Positions 1 through 14,630 of a stretch of 64,000 nucleotides of DNA are shown here, one piece after another; position 1 is the first letter of the stretch, and the number at the start of each line of letters is the position of its first letter. This stretch comes from Prochlorococcus marinus str. MIT 1214 (lineage in GTDB: Bacteria > Cyanobacteriota > Cyanobacteriia > PCC-6307 > Cyanobiaceae). The notes under the pieces are model-generated. The model worked only from the letters and a program-made list of their open reading frames with translations, did no database searches and had not been told where the DNA came from. Where the stretch lies: assembly GCF_027359355.1 (NCBI RefSeq), contig NZ_CP114777.1:992001-1056000 (forward strand), in the 5' to 3' direction. The position numbers and the translations under genes were made by a program.

Positions 1-746
1 AAGAATTTGAAAGACGAGAAAAGGAGGTTTTAGAAACTCTTGATCAGCTCCTAAAGAAGCCAACTATTGCGGTAATTCTTGAGCCATTAGTGCAAGGGGC
101 TGGAGGGATGCGAATGGTTCGTTCAGAATTTTTAGTAGAAGTCGAAAAAAGAATTCGCCAGGCTAATTCTTTACTGATCACAGATGAAGTCTTAACTGGA
201 TTTGGAAGGTGTGGAGAACTATTCGCTTTTCAAAGAGCAGGATTAAAGCCAGACCTTATATCACTCTCAAAAGGTTTAACCGGTGGATTCCTTCCAATGG
301 GAGTTACTATGTCCAGCAAAAGGATTTCTGAAGGTTTCCTTGGAGAAGATCCAAAGCAAACTTTTTGGCACGGTCATAGTTTCACAGCTAACCCCTTAGG
401 CTGCGCAGCTGCCAATGCCAGCTTAGACCTTTTAGAAAACTCCCCTCAAAAATATTTGAATTTTGAATCACGTCATCTACCTCATCTACAAAAAATAGTT
501 CAAGATTCAAGAATTGAATATCCAAGAATTACAGGAACTATTGCTGCTTTTAATATTAAAGTAAAAGGTAAAAAGGGGTATTTAAATACCGTTGGGAAAA
601 TCATGAAAGCAAGTGCATTGAGGGTTGGTGTTTTCATTAGACCATTAGGAGATGTAGTTTATCTAATGCCACCTTTGTGTATCACAGATGAAGAATTAGA
701 AAAATGCTATTTTGGAATCCAAGAGGGCTTAAATTCTCTATCCTAG
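1..746 (+). CDS. bioA: Adenosylmethionine-8-amino-7-oxononanoate aminotransferase (BioA), C-terminal part
   Basis: BioA is a PLP-dependent class III aminotransferase of biotin synthesis that converts KAPA to DAPA with S-adenosylmethionine as amino donor, in the cytoplasm. The reading frame is open from base 3, so the gene begins upstream of the window; about 248 C-terminal residues are visible. Recognisable blocks are ILEPLVQGAGGM, then DEVLTGFGRCGELFAFQ (the PLP-binding Asp region), then LSKGLTGGFLPMG, whose Lys should be the Schiff-base lysine, and FWHGHSFTANPLGCAAANAS. These are typical of BioA rather than of ornithine or GABA aminotransferases. The rest of a biotin operon, if present, lies upstream. 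The gene ends 58 bases before the convergent J-domain gene, with no obvious terminator between them. Confidence 0.88.
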   Translation, partial: EFERREKEVLETLDQLLKKPTIAVILEPLVQGAGGMRMVRSEFLVEVEKRIRQANSLLITDEVLTGFGRCGELFAFQRAGLKPDLISLSKGLTGGFLPMGVTMSSKRISEGFLGEDPKQTFWHGHSFTANPLGCAAANASLDLLENSPQKYLNFESRHLPHLQKIVQDSRIEYPRITGTIAAFNIKVKGKKGYLNTVGKIMKASALRVGVFIRPLGDVVYLMPPLCITDEELEKCYFGIQEGLNSLS

Positions 747-804
747 AATTTTTTCTTGCCAAGGTTCTAAGCACGTAGCTATGTAATCATTTCTTGAATT
801 AAAC

Positions 805-1245
805 TTACATCAACCAACTTGGAGTAAAATTCAAGTTTCCGCCTCTTAAAAAAGCAATAAACACTCCTAAAGCCAGGCTCAAGAAAATCGAGATACTTAA
901 AAGAAGAAGTGAAAACAGTTCTCCTCCTGATAATGGTCGCCTTACTCCTATAGATTTAGAAAATTGTACAGGTTGTATATCCTTTAAATAAGGTTCTTTT
1001 TTCTGAGTTATAAGATTATTCTCTTTTTCTATAAATAAGTCATAATTCGCCCTTAGGACAGGATCACTTAATAAATCATAAGCCTCACAAACATTTTGGA
1101 ATTTCCTTGTTGCTTCATCACTTGGCATAGATGTCGTGTCCGGATGAAGTTGCTTACTTAATTTACGGAAAGCTTTTCTAAGCTCTGCGTTGTTGGCAGA
1201 GGTAGAGACACCAAGCAGTTCGTAACAATTAGAGGAAGGAACCAA
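805..1245 (-). CDS. J-domain (DnaJ-like) protein with C-terminal membrane segment
   Basis: This 146-residue protein has an N-terminal J domain at about residues 7-70. It starts YELLGVS, has the helix AELRKAFRKLSKQL and the diagnostic HPD at residues 34-36, and ends YDLLSDPVLRANYD. The HPD loop in this family stimulates Hsp70 ATPase activity, so the protein probably recruits a DnaK. There is no G/F region or zinc finger, so it is a type III (DnaJ-like) protein and not DnaJ itself. A hydrophobic stretch at about 108-132 (LFSLLLLSISIFLSLALGVF) should anchor it in a membrane with the J domain in the cytoplasm. It is convergent with bioA and divergent from rsmG. Confidence 0.85.
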   Translation of the reverse strand: MVPSSNCYELLGVSTSANNAELRKAFRKLSKQLHPDTTSMPSDEATRKFQNVCEAYDLLSDPVLRANYDLFIEKENNLITQKKEPYLKDIQPVQFSKSIGVRRPLSGGELFSLLLLSISIFLSLALGVFIAFLRGGNLNFTPSWLM

Positions 1246-1325
1246 GTAAAGAAAATATGATTTAATAATGTATAGATTTTATCTAAATATGTCAGGATTG
1301 ACTATTTAAAAAAAAACAATTCAAA

Positions 1326-2072
1326 ATGTCTCCTGATAAAAGTAAGAAACAAGCAAATCATCTCATGATATGGAAGGAACTAAAATGGGTGCCAAGTAAA
1401 AAACAATTAGCTCAATTTATCCATTTGCAAGAATTACTTAAAGAATGGAATCAGAAGACCAACCTTACTCGTTTAGTTGATGGAGATGATTTCTGGACTG
1501 CACAAGTATGTGACAGCTTGTTGCCACTGCATGAAGAACTTCAAGAGCCTGAACTTTCTCATAAATATATAGATATTGGTTCTGGCTGTGGATTTCCTGG
1601 TATAGCCATAGCTATAGCAATGCCAAATTCAAATATTACTCTTTTAGATTCTTCAAGTAAAAAAACGACTTTTTTGAAAGAAGTTTCTAAAGAAATTGGA
1701 TTAAATTCTCGTATAACAGTCGTAACTGAACGAGCTGAGACAGCAGGAAGGGATCCAATCCTTCGAAGTAATTTTGACTATGCCATTGCGAGAGCAGTCG
1801 CTTCTGCAAATGTAGTAGCAGAATATCTCGTACCTTTTTTAAATTCGACAGGTCAAGCTCTCATATTTAAAGGAGGCTGGAGTATCACAGAGCAACAAAT
1901 ACTAAAAAAGGCTTTAACTGAACTAAATGCAGAGATCCAACAAACACATAAATTCGTACTCCCTAATAATCGCGGTGTTAGAAATATTATTAGGATTAGT
2001 GCTATTAATAAATGTCCGAATCAATATCCAAGATCAATTGGTAAACCAAAAAAACAGCCTTTAGGTTACTAA
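1326..2072 (+). CDS. rsmG: 16S rRNA (guanine-527-N7)-methyltransferase RsmG (GidB)
   Basis: RsmG makes m7G527 in the 530 loop of 16S rRNA using SAM. The 248-residue length fits the family. Visible landmarks are LLKEWNQKTNLTRL near the N-terminus, the SAM-binding glycine motif YIDIGSGCGFPGIAIAIA at about residues 80-97, ITLLDSSSKKTTFL, and IARAVAS followed by LIFKGG. The ATG start is preceded only by A-rich sequence. The last residues overlap the convergent aldo/keto reductase gene by four bases at the stop codons. The C-terminal tail (KPKKQPLGY) is basic and poorly conserved. Confidence 0.93.
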   Translation: MSPDKSKKQANHLMIWKELKWVPSKKQLAQFIHLQELLKEWNQKTNLTRLVDGDDFWTAQVCDSLLPLHEELQEPELSHKYIDIGSGCGFPGIAIAIAMPNSNITLLDSSSKKTTFLKEVSKEIGLNSRITVVTERAETAGRDPILRSNFDYAIARAVASANVVAEYLVPFLNSTGQALIFKGGWSITEQQILKKALTELNAEIQQTHKFVLPNNRGVRNIIRISAINKCPNQYPRSIGKPKKQPLGY

Positions 2073-3295
2073 ATTCCCCATAATCTATCTCTTCTTTCTC
2101 CCCCCAACCTATCTTTCAATTTTCTAAGAATAAAGGGTATTTCAGAGCTCCACGGGCTATAAATCAAAACTTTTTTCAAGTCATCCTCACTCACTTCACA
2201 ATCCAAACAATCTGCGTTTGAGCCTGGGAACCAATGTCCTCCTCTGCCTAACAAACCATAACGATCTTTAGCAAAGCTTTCCATATCCCAAGCCTCTAAT
2301 AAATTATTTAGCCATAGCAAAATAGGTATATTAATCTCTCCTGGAGTTTGGTCCCAACTAGGTAAACCTATCTTCCAAGTAGTCAACCATGACTCTCCAA
2401 GCGACTTGCATGAGGCATTAACTAATCTTTTATCAATAGTGTTAATTAAACCATGCATTCTATCCATTTTCGAGATTGCTCCTAAATGAATATCTAGATC
2501 TTCAGGCTTTGAAGCACCAACACTTAATGTATGAATTCTTTTATCCCTCAAACAAAATAGATCATTAAATTCTATTGGATGCAAAGGATTACATAACTCT
2601 AAAAGTTTTAATGACGGTGTATGTAAATGACCTCCCTTATCAGTAGGGCTTATAATGAAAACCCCCATATCATTAGCATTCGCTGCTTGTAAAGCTCTTT
2701 CGTTCTCCTGACGTATAAAATACCAATGCAAATTAACATAATCAAAAAGTCCTGTTTCAATTGTTTTAATGATCAGGTCAACATTTGCATGAGTTGAGAA
2801 GCCTACATGACCAACAAGACCATCTTTTTGCCATTGACGAACAATCTGTAGACATCCATTAGGACGAATAGTCATGTCTAAGTGCTCAGGAATATTGATA
2901 CCATGGATAGCTAATAAATCAATTTTTTTGGAACCTAATCTACTTATACTTAACTCAAGTTCCTGTTGAAATATCGAAGGGTCATTATTTGGTGGGATTT
3001 TTGTTTGCAATATTCTTTTTGGGTCATCGATTTGATCAAAGGCCCAGCCTATCTGACGCTCTGATGTTCCATAATGACGGGCAGTTTCTATATGATGCAT
3101 ACCTTTTTGAGACGCATGCTTAATAGTGTTTCGCAAGATGTCTTGTTGTTGATTATCAATCTCTTTAGGATCTAAATCCTTCCAGCTTTGTTGAAAGCGC
3201 ATCCCGCCAAGAGATAAGACTGGCATCTGAATCTCTGTTCGGCCAAATCTTCTTCTAGGTATTGGATTATTTTTACCATCTTTAATGCTTGACAC
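2069..3295 (-). CDS. Aldo/keto reductase family oxidoreductase
   Basis: A 408-residue NAD(P)H-dependent aldo/keto reductase of the group usually labelled predicted oxidoreductase (COG1453 type). The TIM-barrel signatures are RRRFGRTEIQMPVLSLGGMR at the N-terminus, HIETARHYGTSERQIGWAF holding the catalytic Tyr, and LLAIHGIN. Relatives of this group often end in a CxxCxxC iron-sulfur segment. Here the corresponding region has only a DCLDC pair near GGHWFPGSNAD, so an intact cluster is doubtful. The gene follows a ferredoxin by 15 bases, so it may take electrons from or be co-expressed with it. The substrate is unknown. Confidence 0.82.
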   Translation of the reverse strand: MSSIKDGKNNPIPRRRFGRTEIQMPVLSLGGMRFQQSWKDLDPKEIDNQQQDILRNTIKHASQKGMHHIETARHYGTSERQIGWAFDQIDDPKRILQTKIPPNNDPSIFQQELELSISRLGSKKIDLLAIHGINIPEHLDMTIRPNGCLQIVRQWQKDGLVGHVGFSTHANVDLIIKTIETGLFDYVNLHWYFIRQENERALQAANANDMGVFIISPTDKGGHLHTPSLKLLELCNPLHPIEFNDLFCLRDKRIHTLSVGASKPEDLDIHLGAISKMDRMHGLINTIDKRLVNASCKSLGESWLTTWKIGLPSWDQTPGEINIPILLWLNNLLEAWDMESFAKDRYGLLGRGGHWFPGSNADCLDCEVSEDDLKKVLIYSPWSSEIPFILRKLKDRLGGERRDRLWGI

Positions 3296-3310
3296 TTCTA
3301 TTTTTAAAAA

Positions 3311-3730
3311 TCAAGTAACGGGTGGTAAACCTAAATTCCTAAAATGATGATTTTTTAAAACTTCTTCCAATTTAATTAAGTCTTCAAAAGAAACCCAATC
3401 AATGCAATCAACAGGGCAGGTATCTATGGCTTCTTGTATTAATTCATCACTATCTCCATCTTGTCGAAACGCTCTTGCTCTGCCTTGTTCAGGCTCCATT
3501 GCAAAAGTGTTAGTAGCAACTGAACTGCAGTATGTACAGCCAATGCATTTTCTCTCATCAACCCAAACGGCTTTTTCCCTTAATTTCCCTCCAAGCACTG
3601 GATCTCTACCACTAAGCTCAAAATCTTCATTATTAGCTGCTTCGTATGCAACATTTGGATCATAAATATCATTTAAGGGCTGATATTCAATAGACCTAGT
3701 TTCAAAAGCAGCTCTAGGATCAAAAGTCAA
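3311..3730 (-). CDS. Ferredoxin with a single [4Fe-4S] cluster
   Basis: A 139-residue electron carrier with a long N-terminal extension. The cluster ligands are Cys62, Cys65 and Cys68 in CIGCTYC, plus Cys105 in CPVDC; a second CxxCxxC set is missing, so only one cluster is likely. This is the cyanobacterial ferredoxin type related to plant-like J-ferredoxin proteins, not the [2Fe-2S] photosynthetic PetF. It lies in a compact minus-strand run after DUF2997 and ycf35, with a 15-base gap on the ycf35 side, and before the aldo/keto reductase. This neighbourhood of ferredoxin with ycf35/DUF2997 recurs in cyanobacteria and suggests a shared, undefined role. Confidence 0.87.
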   Translation of the reverse strand: MTFDPRAAFETRSIEYQPLNDIYDPNVAYEAANNEDFELSGRDPVLGGKLREKAVWVDERKCIGCTYCSSVATNTFAMEPEQGRARAFRQDGDSDELIQEAIDTCPVDCIDWVSFEDLIKLEEVLKNHHFRNLGLPPVT

Positions 3731-3745
3731 TTTTCAAAAGCAGTA

Positions 3746-4138
3746 TTAGGTATCCCAACGTGTAACTACTAGTTCTATTGATCCATCTAAATTTTGCTTT
3801 TGCTCAGACACTTGGAATCCTTCTTGCGCAGTTGAATCAAGAACAGTGTTTAAAGCATACCGTTGAGTAACCTGAGCTAAAAATCTCTCAATTGGTATTG
3901 ATTGTTTCCAAAGATCAAGGTCGGTTACAAGTTCGTATGATTTTGAGCTTTCATTCCAACGAAATCCAATGTCTCCTCCCTTATTCATCTCAACAGTCAT
4001 TTGAGCTTTGACAGTTTGACCTCTATAACCTCTGACTAGATTTTCACCTTCGTTAGGGATATACCCTAAATCTATGAGGGCCTGTTTAAGGAACTCTCTC
4101 TTGCGAAGTTGAGTTTTAACTGTGCTGAAATGTGACAT
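3746..4138 (-). CDS. ycf35: Ycf35 / DUF1257 family protein
   Basis: A 130-residue protein matching the Ycf35/DUF1257 family that is encoded in cyanobacteria and in some algal plastids. The start MSHFSTVKTQLRKREFLKQA followed by LIDLGY is characteristic, as are GYRGQ and the aromatic GFRWNESSKSYELVTDLDLW region. No biochemical function is established. The ATG overlaps the stop of the DUF2997 gene by one base (TGATG), so the two should be translationally coupled. There is no signal peptide or membrane segment, so a cytoplasmic or stromal location is expected. Confidence 0.88.
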   Translation of the reverse strand: MSHFSTVKTQLRKREFLKQALIDLGYIPNEGENLVRGYRGQTVKAQMTVEMNKGGDIGFRWNESSKSYELVTDLDLWKQSIPIERFLAQVTQRYALNTVLDSTAQEGFQVSEQKQNLDGSIELVVTRWDT

Positions 4139-4341
4139 CAGTGGATTTCTGCAGGAATAGTCTGTTTTTGAACGTTTTCGCGAAGAAAGGTATCAGAGGT
4201 TTGTTCTCTCCTTTCAACAGTGCCTAGGGCATCCTCAAGCTTCTCAGTCAAATCAATACATGCCTCACCAACAATACCTTCAACGGTTTCTTCAACCCTT
4301 CCATCTTGTCGGATTTTAAAGCGCAATGTGCGTTGTGGCAT
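4138..4341 (-). CDS. DUF2997 family small protein
   Basis: A 67-residue acidic protein beginning MPQRTLRFKIRQDGRVEETV, with a GxxGEACxDLTExLExALG core, matching the DUF2997 family that is regularly encoded next to ycf35. The function is unknown. The stop codon shares one base with the ycf35 start, so the pair forms a coupled unit. An ATG start at 4341 is preceded by about 90 bases without a gene, where the promoter of the DUF2997-ycf35-ferredoxin-reductase run probably lies. Confidence 0.85.
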   Translation of the reverse strand: MPQRTLRFKIRQDGRVEETVEGIVGEACIDLTEKLEDALGTVERREQTSDTFLRENVQKQTIPAEIH

Positions 4342-4430
4342 AAAATTGAAGCCCTAAGTTTCGCATGATATAGAAAAAAACTCTAGAAACGCGAATTATT
4401 AATTACAACGAATTGTTTTTGTACCAAAAA

Positions 4431-5240
4431 TTAAACTAATTGACCATCATCAATTAATGATTTTAATTGTTTTTGTACCTCTGGATCATCCAATTGCTCT
4501 AATGCTGTCCTTGCTTCATACCTTACAGAGGGCTCTCTATCGTTTAATAAAACAGAAATAAAGGTCTCAACTATTTGGATCTGGATTTCCGCACTCAAAA
4601 GATCATAAAGGCGGTCTAGGGACCAAATACAGTTACTACGAACTATTGGTTCACCATCTACTTGCAAACTTTCAAGTAATTGATTCGCGGCTGGGGGAGA
4701 GCTTTCTGCTGAATTTAGTCCAACTTCTGCTAGAGAACTGGATGCCCACAATCTCACGGCAGCGACATCTTGTTTTAATGCATTAATCAGAGGTTCTAGC
4801 ACTGGGGCGTCAGGGTAATTTCCGAGACTCCATGCAGTAGCTTTTCGCACATAAGCGTTACTATCAAACCTCAATAAATGCAATAGAAGATCTATAGCTT
4901 TTGGACAAGGATTTCTACCCAAAGCATAAACAGCACTCATCCTGATAACAGGAGAAGGCTCCTCAAGTAAAGGCAATAAGAATGGAAGAGCTCTAGAGTC
5001 TCTATGTTCACAAAAGACTCTTAAGCCCTGAAGTCTCTCATTATTTCCAGACTGAAGCCATTTCAACGCAAGATCACATTCTTTTGATGAATTTCCTTGA
5101 TCTCCATCAATTTTATCTAATTCAATTTCATCTAAAGGATCTCCTGCCAATTGAGCAGCTAATTCTCTAGCTAAAAGATCAGGGTCTATGGCTAAATTAG
5201 CCAACCCTTTTTCACTTAATTTTTGATTTTCATCATTCAT
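4431..5240 (-). CDS. HEAT-repeat protein (PBS lyase-like)
   Basis: A 269-residue soluble protein built from HEAT/PBS-lyase repeats. Successive helical pairs are visible as ALPFLLPLLEEPSPVIRMSA, VYALGRNPCPKAIDLLLHLL, YVRKATAWSLGNYP, PVLEPLINALKQDVAAVRLW, ASSSLAEVG, PIVRSNCIWSLDRL and EPSVRYEARTALEQLDDP. Such repeats occur in CpcE/F-type bilin lyases, but they also occur in many scaffold proteins. Marine Prochlorococcus keeps few phycobilin substrates, so a lyase role cannot be assumed. The N-terminal 60 residues are acidic and not repetitive. It lies downstream of the small membrane protein at 5264. Confidence 0.8.
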   Translation of the reverse strand: MNDENQKLSEKGLANLAIDPDLLARELAAQLAGDPLDEIELDKIDGDQGNSSKECDLALKWLQSGNNERLQGLRVFCEHRDSRALPFLLPLLEEPSPVIRMSAVYALGRNPCPKAIDLLLHLLRFDSNAYVRKATAWSLGNYPDAPVLEPLINALKQDVAAVRLWASSSLAEVGLNSAESSPPAANQLLESLQVDGEPIVRSNCIWSLDRLYDLLSAEIQIQIVETFISVLLNDREPSVRYEARTALEQLDDPEVQKQLKSLIDDGQLV

Positions 5241-5263
5241 AGCTCTGACAGAAGAAGAGCAAA

Positions 5264-5389
5264 CTAATTAATTGGTGCTGGTGCAAGCATATCCCCGGGA
5301 AGCCATATTCGAGCACTGACAGCGAACAAAGCAACAGCAAAAAGAGCAACAATTAAAATAGGAAAAAGAGTTGTTCGTAAAAAACCCAA
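5264..5389 (-). CDS. Small single-span membrane protein, TTG start
   Basis: A 41-residue reading frame in a gap between larger genes. It starts at TTG (the only usual start in frame after an upstream TAG), encodes MGFLRTT, a strongly hydrophobic helix FPILIVALFAVALFAVSA, then RIWLPGDMLAPAPIN. The shape, with one helix and a short Pro-rich tail, resembles small photosynthetic subunits, but I cannot match it to a named Psb, Psa, Pet or Ndh protein. Frame quality and position between the symporter and the HEAT protein on the same strand support a real gene. The true start is uncertain. Confidence 0.55.
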   Translation of the reverse strand: MGFLRTTLFPILIVALFAVALFAVSARIWLPGDMLAPAPIN

Positions 5390-5439
5390 AGTTACAAACT
5401 AATTAGAATTATATTCTGCTCTAAATTTTGACCATTTGG

Positions 5440-7206
5440 CTATCGCGGGTCAACTTTTGGAGTTATTAGTTTTGTTTTCTTCATTAAAAAAACACAACTT
5501 ACAGCAATGGAAAGCGAAATCCAAGCACTCCTTTCTTGATGTAATAAGAAAGCCCCGATACTAACTAATCCACTATAAAGAATGCCTGAGCCTAAAACGA
5601 AGCGAGATCCAAGCACTGAAAAATTATCAACTGGATTAATATTCAGACTTTTCCTTATTTTTTGCCAACCAGGTCCAGGTGGGTTGACCTGCATCACAAA
5701 TTTATTGAGTGTCTCCTCAGACTCTGGCTCAGTGAAGAATAAAGTAAGCAACCAAATCACAGCTGTAAATGAAGTAGTAAATAAAAGTCTTTTTCCAAAA
5801 TCTTCAATTATAAAATAGGGAGAAACTGAGGTGATTAAGCCTAGAAAAAAACCACTCAGCATTGCGGAAAGTTCCGCTAGAGCATTAACTCTCCACCAAA
5901 ACCACCTAAGCACAAGAACAGCGCCTGGACCTGTACCTATTGCAATCACAAGTCTAAACATTGAGCCAATACTGTTACTAAATAAAGCAGTGATTACTCC
6001 AATTAGAAGCAACAAAATGCTCGCGACCTGACCAATAAAAATCATTTCTCTAGGTCCAGCCGATGGTCTAACAAATCTTTTATACAGATCATGAGCAAGA
6101 TAACTTGCCCCCCAATTAATCGAAGTACTTACAGTACTCATAAATGCAGCAACCAATGAAACCACGACCAAGCCAAGTCCAACAGGTGGCAAATATGTAA
6201 CAGCGAGGTTTGGATAACTTAATTCCCAGTCAGTTTGTTGAGGCAAGAGGACTAAACCAGCCAAACCAACTAAAACCCAAAGCCAACTACGAATAAGATA
6301 ATTAACAATTAAAAAAACTATTCCTGCCAAAGTTGCTTGTTTTTCATCCTTAGTAGCCAACAAACGTTGGATAAATTCTCCACCACCATCACTACGTCTA
6401 AAACTCCACCACTGTAAAGAAATAAAAGCGAAAAAAGTAGTAATCGTTATTCCTGAACTATCCAACCAACTCAAACCATCATTAGTTAACGTCCATGGAA
6501 ATATAGAAAGGAGCTCAGGTCGATCTAATTCCTCTAACTTTGTTAATAAATCCGTCATACCACCTGAAGCATCAAGTGCTACAAAGCAAACAGCAAACGC
6601 GCCTATAAGAGCTAATATAAGTTGTACAAAATCATTAACCACTACTGCCCAAAGCCCACCTAGTACTGTGTAAATAAGCAAAAACAAAGCAACTAAAATC
6701 ATTAAAAGTATCGTGTCAGTAATGATCCCAAATACACTATGTCCATCTACCACGCCGAATGATTCAGCCACTTTCCGCATTGCTAAGAAAGCATAACCAA
6801 TTCCTATGCAATTGATTGGAACAGAAAGTAAAAAAGCTTTTATGCCTCTTAGATAGGCTGCAGCTCGCCCCCCATAACGTAGTTCAGTAAAGGCTGCGTC
6901 AGTCAATACTCCACTACGCCTCCAGAGTGGAGCGAATATAACTGTCATAGCGACATGTGCAAGTCCAAAACTCCACCATTCCCAATTCCCAGCTAAGCCT
7001 CTAGTCCCAATAATACCCGCCACATAAAGAGGTGTATCAATTGAGAAAGTTGTCGCAGCCATAGACATCCCTGCAAGCAAACCATTCAGACGACGACCAG
7101 CAACAAAATAGTCTGCTTCATTTTGATTTTTTAGAGATATATACATTCCTAATACCAAGGAAAAGATCAGATAAACAAATAAAATAACCCAATCAATAAA
7201 TGTCAT
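5440..7206 (-). CDS. Sodium:solute symporter family transporter (SSS)
   Basis: A 588-residue polytopic membrane protein with about 13-14 hydrophobic helices. It fits the sodium/solute symporter family: FIDWVILFVYLIFSLVLGMY begins helix 1, followed by NEADYFVAGRRLNGLLAGMS and ATTFSIDTPLYVAG, which is the unwound sodium-site region. Later TVLGGLWAVVVNDFVQL and VAAFMSTVSTSINWGASYL match the conserved sixth and ninth helices. The substrate cannot be read from the sequence; relatives carry sugars, amino acids, pantothenate, proline or urea. A urea role is unsupported because a dedicated ABC urea system is present elsewhere in the window. It lies downstream of rlmN on the same strand. Confidence 0.85.
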   Translation of the reverse strand: MTFIDWVILFVYLIFSLVLGMYISLKNQNEADYFVAGRRLNGLLAGMSMAATTFSIDTPLYVAGIIGTRGLAGNWEWWSFGLAHVAMTVIFAPLWRRSGVLTDAAFTELRYGGRAAAYLRGIKAFLLSVPINCIGIGYAFLAMRKVAESFGVVDGHSVFGIITDTILLMILVALFLLIYTVLGGLWAVVVNDFVQLILALIGAFAVCFVALDASGGMTDLLTKLEELDRPELLSIFPWTLTNDGLSWLDSSGITITTFFAFISLQWWSFRRSDGGGEFIQRLLATKDEKQATLAGIVFLIVNYLIRSWLWVLVGLAGLVLLPQQTDWELSYPNLAVTYLPPVGLGLVVVSLVAAFMSTVSTSINWGASYLAHDLYKRFVRPSAGPREMIFIGQVASILLLLIGVITALFSNSIGSMFRLVIAIGTGPGAVLVLRWFWWRVNALAELSAMLSGFFLGLITSVSPYFIIEDFGKRLLFTTSFTAVIWLLTLFFTEPESEETLNKFVMQVNPPGPGWQKIRKSLNINPVDNFSVLGSRFVLGSGILYSGLVSIGAFLLHQERSAWISLSIAVSCVFLMKKTKLITPKVDPR

Positions 7207-7236
7207 AACAGCGCATAAGTTATATATATTTCATGC

Positions 7237-12649
<5,413 letters not shown>

Positions 12650-12682
12650 CTATTCAAGAAAAAAGGTAATTTGTTCTAAGAG

Positions 12683-14590
12683 TTACGAGGTGGCTGCTAC
12701 GGCATCAATGATTGTATGGTTCATTACGACCCTGCCAACTGTAGTCAAAATGTAACGGCTAATTAAACTTCCATCTTCATCTAATCGGTCACGTCGATAT
12801 GTCCATTCCTCAATACGTGTACCATCTTGCAAGGTCTCCGACTTACGTGGTTCCTGACGCTCATCCTCATCCTCAATTTCACCAGGGAATCGAACCCAAA
12901 CCCAATCATGTAAATCTATTCTTTTATCTTCAAGAGCTTGTAAAACGTCTTCAAGTGATGCATATGTATGTGCATGATCTCCGAACTTAGGCTGTTTTGC
13001 ATGAGGCTGAATTGCAGTTAGGTAATAGGAGCCTAGAACCATATCTTGAGATGGGGTAACAATTGGATCCCCAGTTGCGGGAGAAAGAATATTATTACTG
13101 GCTAGCATTAACATCCTTGCCTCTGTTTGTGCCTCAATCGCTAAAGGTACATGAACAGCCATTTGATCTCCATCAAAATCAGCATTAAAAGCCGGGCAAA
13201 CCAATGGATGTAGCTGTATGGCTCGTCCAGCAACTAGTTTAGGCTCAAAAGCTTGAATGCCTAATCGGTGCAAAGTAGGAGCACGATTAAGCAGGATAGG
13301 ATGACCATCTATAACTTCCTGAAGTACCTGCATTACTTCATCGTCGGCTTTCTGGATCAATTTCTTTGCTGCTTTGATGTTATTAACAATATTCTGACGA
13401 ATCAATCTGTGAATTACAAAAGGTTGAAAAAGCTCTATTGCCATTTCCTTTGGCAATCCACATTGATGCATTTTTAACTTGGGGCCAACTACTATTACTG
13501 AACGACCTGAATAATCAACTCTTTTCCCAAGCAAGTTCTGCCTAAATCTACCCTGTTTACCCTCGATAATATCGCTTAATGATTTCAAGGCACGATTATT
13601 TGCACCTACAACAGTTCTTCCCCTTCTACCGTTATCAATAAGAGCATCTACAGCTTCTTGTAGCATCCTTTTCTCATTTCTAACTATTATCTCTGGGGCT
13701 AATATTTCCTGAAGACGAGCAAGACGATTATTCCTATTGATTACTCTCCTGTATAAGTCATTTAAATCTGAGGTAGCGAATCTACCTCCATCTAATTGCA
13801 CCATTGGTCTCAAATCAGGAGGTATTACAGGTATCGCATCTAAAACCATCCACTCTGGGCTTGCGCTTGTAGCAATAAAATTATCTATTACTCTTAGTCT
13901 TTTGATAAGTTTAGCCCTTTTTTGACCTTTGCTTGTTGAAATTTCTTCTCGCAATTGCTCTGCAACTTCTTTTAAGTTTATATCTTCAAGTAATTGCTTT
14001 AAGGCCTCTGCACCAATCCCAACAATAGGTTCGTTCTCAATAGTTGAATCTTCAGCATAAATCTCGTCTTCAATCTCAAGCCATTCATCTTCTGTTAATA
14101 GCTGCTTATATTTGAGATCTTTGCTATCTCCGATATCTAAAACTACATAACAATTAAAGTAAACAATTTGCTCAACATCTCTAAGAGGCATGTCTAACAA
14201 AATAGCTACATAGCTAGGAATACCTTTTAGATACCAAACATGCGATACGGGGGCTGCTAATTTAATAAATCCCATTCTATGCCTTCTTACCCGACTCTCT
14301 GTCACTTCAACACCGCACCTTTCACAGACAATTCCACGATGTCTAACTCTTTTATATTTCCCACAATGACATTCCCAATCCTTAGATGGACCAAAAATCT
14401 TTTCACAAAATAATCCGTCCATCTCCGGCTTCAATGTTCGATAATTTATTGTTTCAGGCTTAGTTACTTCCCCTACAACCTGGCCATTGGGCAAAGTTCT
14501 TTGCCCCCATTCCATTACTCTTTCAGGCGAAGCTAATTTGATTTTGACATAATCAAAATGATTTTCTGTACGTAGATTGCTATTAGTCAT
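12683..14590 (-). CDS. rpoC1: RNA polymerase gamma subunit (RpoC1)
   Basis: This 635-residue subunit is the N-terminal half of beta-prime, split from RpoC2 in cyanobacteria and plastids. The N-terminal zinc ribbon uses Cys74, Cys76, Cys89 and Cys92 (CHCGKYK and CERCGVEV). The catalytic magnesium site NADFDGD is at about residues 469-475, whose three Asp residues hold the active-site metal. [19 protein letters not shown] and [20 protein letters not shown] are also clear. It lies 40 bases downstream of rpoB and 42 bases upstream of rpoC2, so one operon is expected. Confidence 0.97.
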   Translation of the reverse strand: MTNSNLRTENHFDYVKIKLASPERVMEWGQRTLPNGQVVGEVTKPETINYRTLKPEMDGLFCEKIFGPSKDWECHCGKYKRVRHRGIVCERCGVEVTESRVRRHRMGFIKLAAPVSHVWYLKGIPSYVAILLDMPLRDVEQIVYFNCYVVLDIGDSKDLKYKQLLTEDEWLEIEDEIYAEDSTIENEPIVGIGAEALKQLLEDINLKEVAEQLREEISTSKGQKRAKLIKRLRVIDNFIATSASPEWMVLDAIPVIPPDLRPMVQLDGGRFATSDLNDLYRRVINRNNRLARLQEILAPEIIVRNEKRMLQEAVDALIDNGRRGRTVVGANNRALKSLSDIIEGKQGRFRQNLLGKRVDYSGRSVIVVGPKLKMHQCGLPKEMAIELFQPFVIHRLIRQNIVNNIKAAKKLIQKADDEVMQVLQEVIDGHPILLNRAPTLHRLGIQAFEPKLVAGRAIQLHPLVCPAFNADFDGDQMAVHVPLAIEAQTEARMLMLASNNILSPATGDPIVTPSQDMVLGSYYLTAIQPHAKQPKFGDHAHTYASLEDVLQALEDKRIDLHDWVWVRFPGEIEDEDERQEPRKSETLQDGTRIEEWTYRRDRLDEDGSLISRYILTTVGRVVMNHTIIDAVAATS

Positions 14591-14630
14591 GAGAAATTAA
14601 GGTGTTAGATGTTTGTTTCGATTGAGACGA

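Noticed and set aside
4431..5240. Calling the HEAT-repeat protein a phycobilin lyase (CpcE/F)
   Set aside because: HEAT repeats alone do not show lyase activity and no phycobiliprotein gene is nearby in the window.
5440..7206. Calling the SSS transporter a urea symporter
   Set aside because: A dedicated ABC urea system is present, and no residue pattern in the transporter points to urea specifically.
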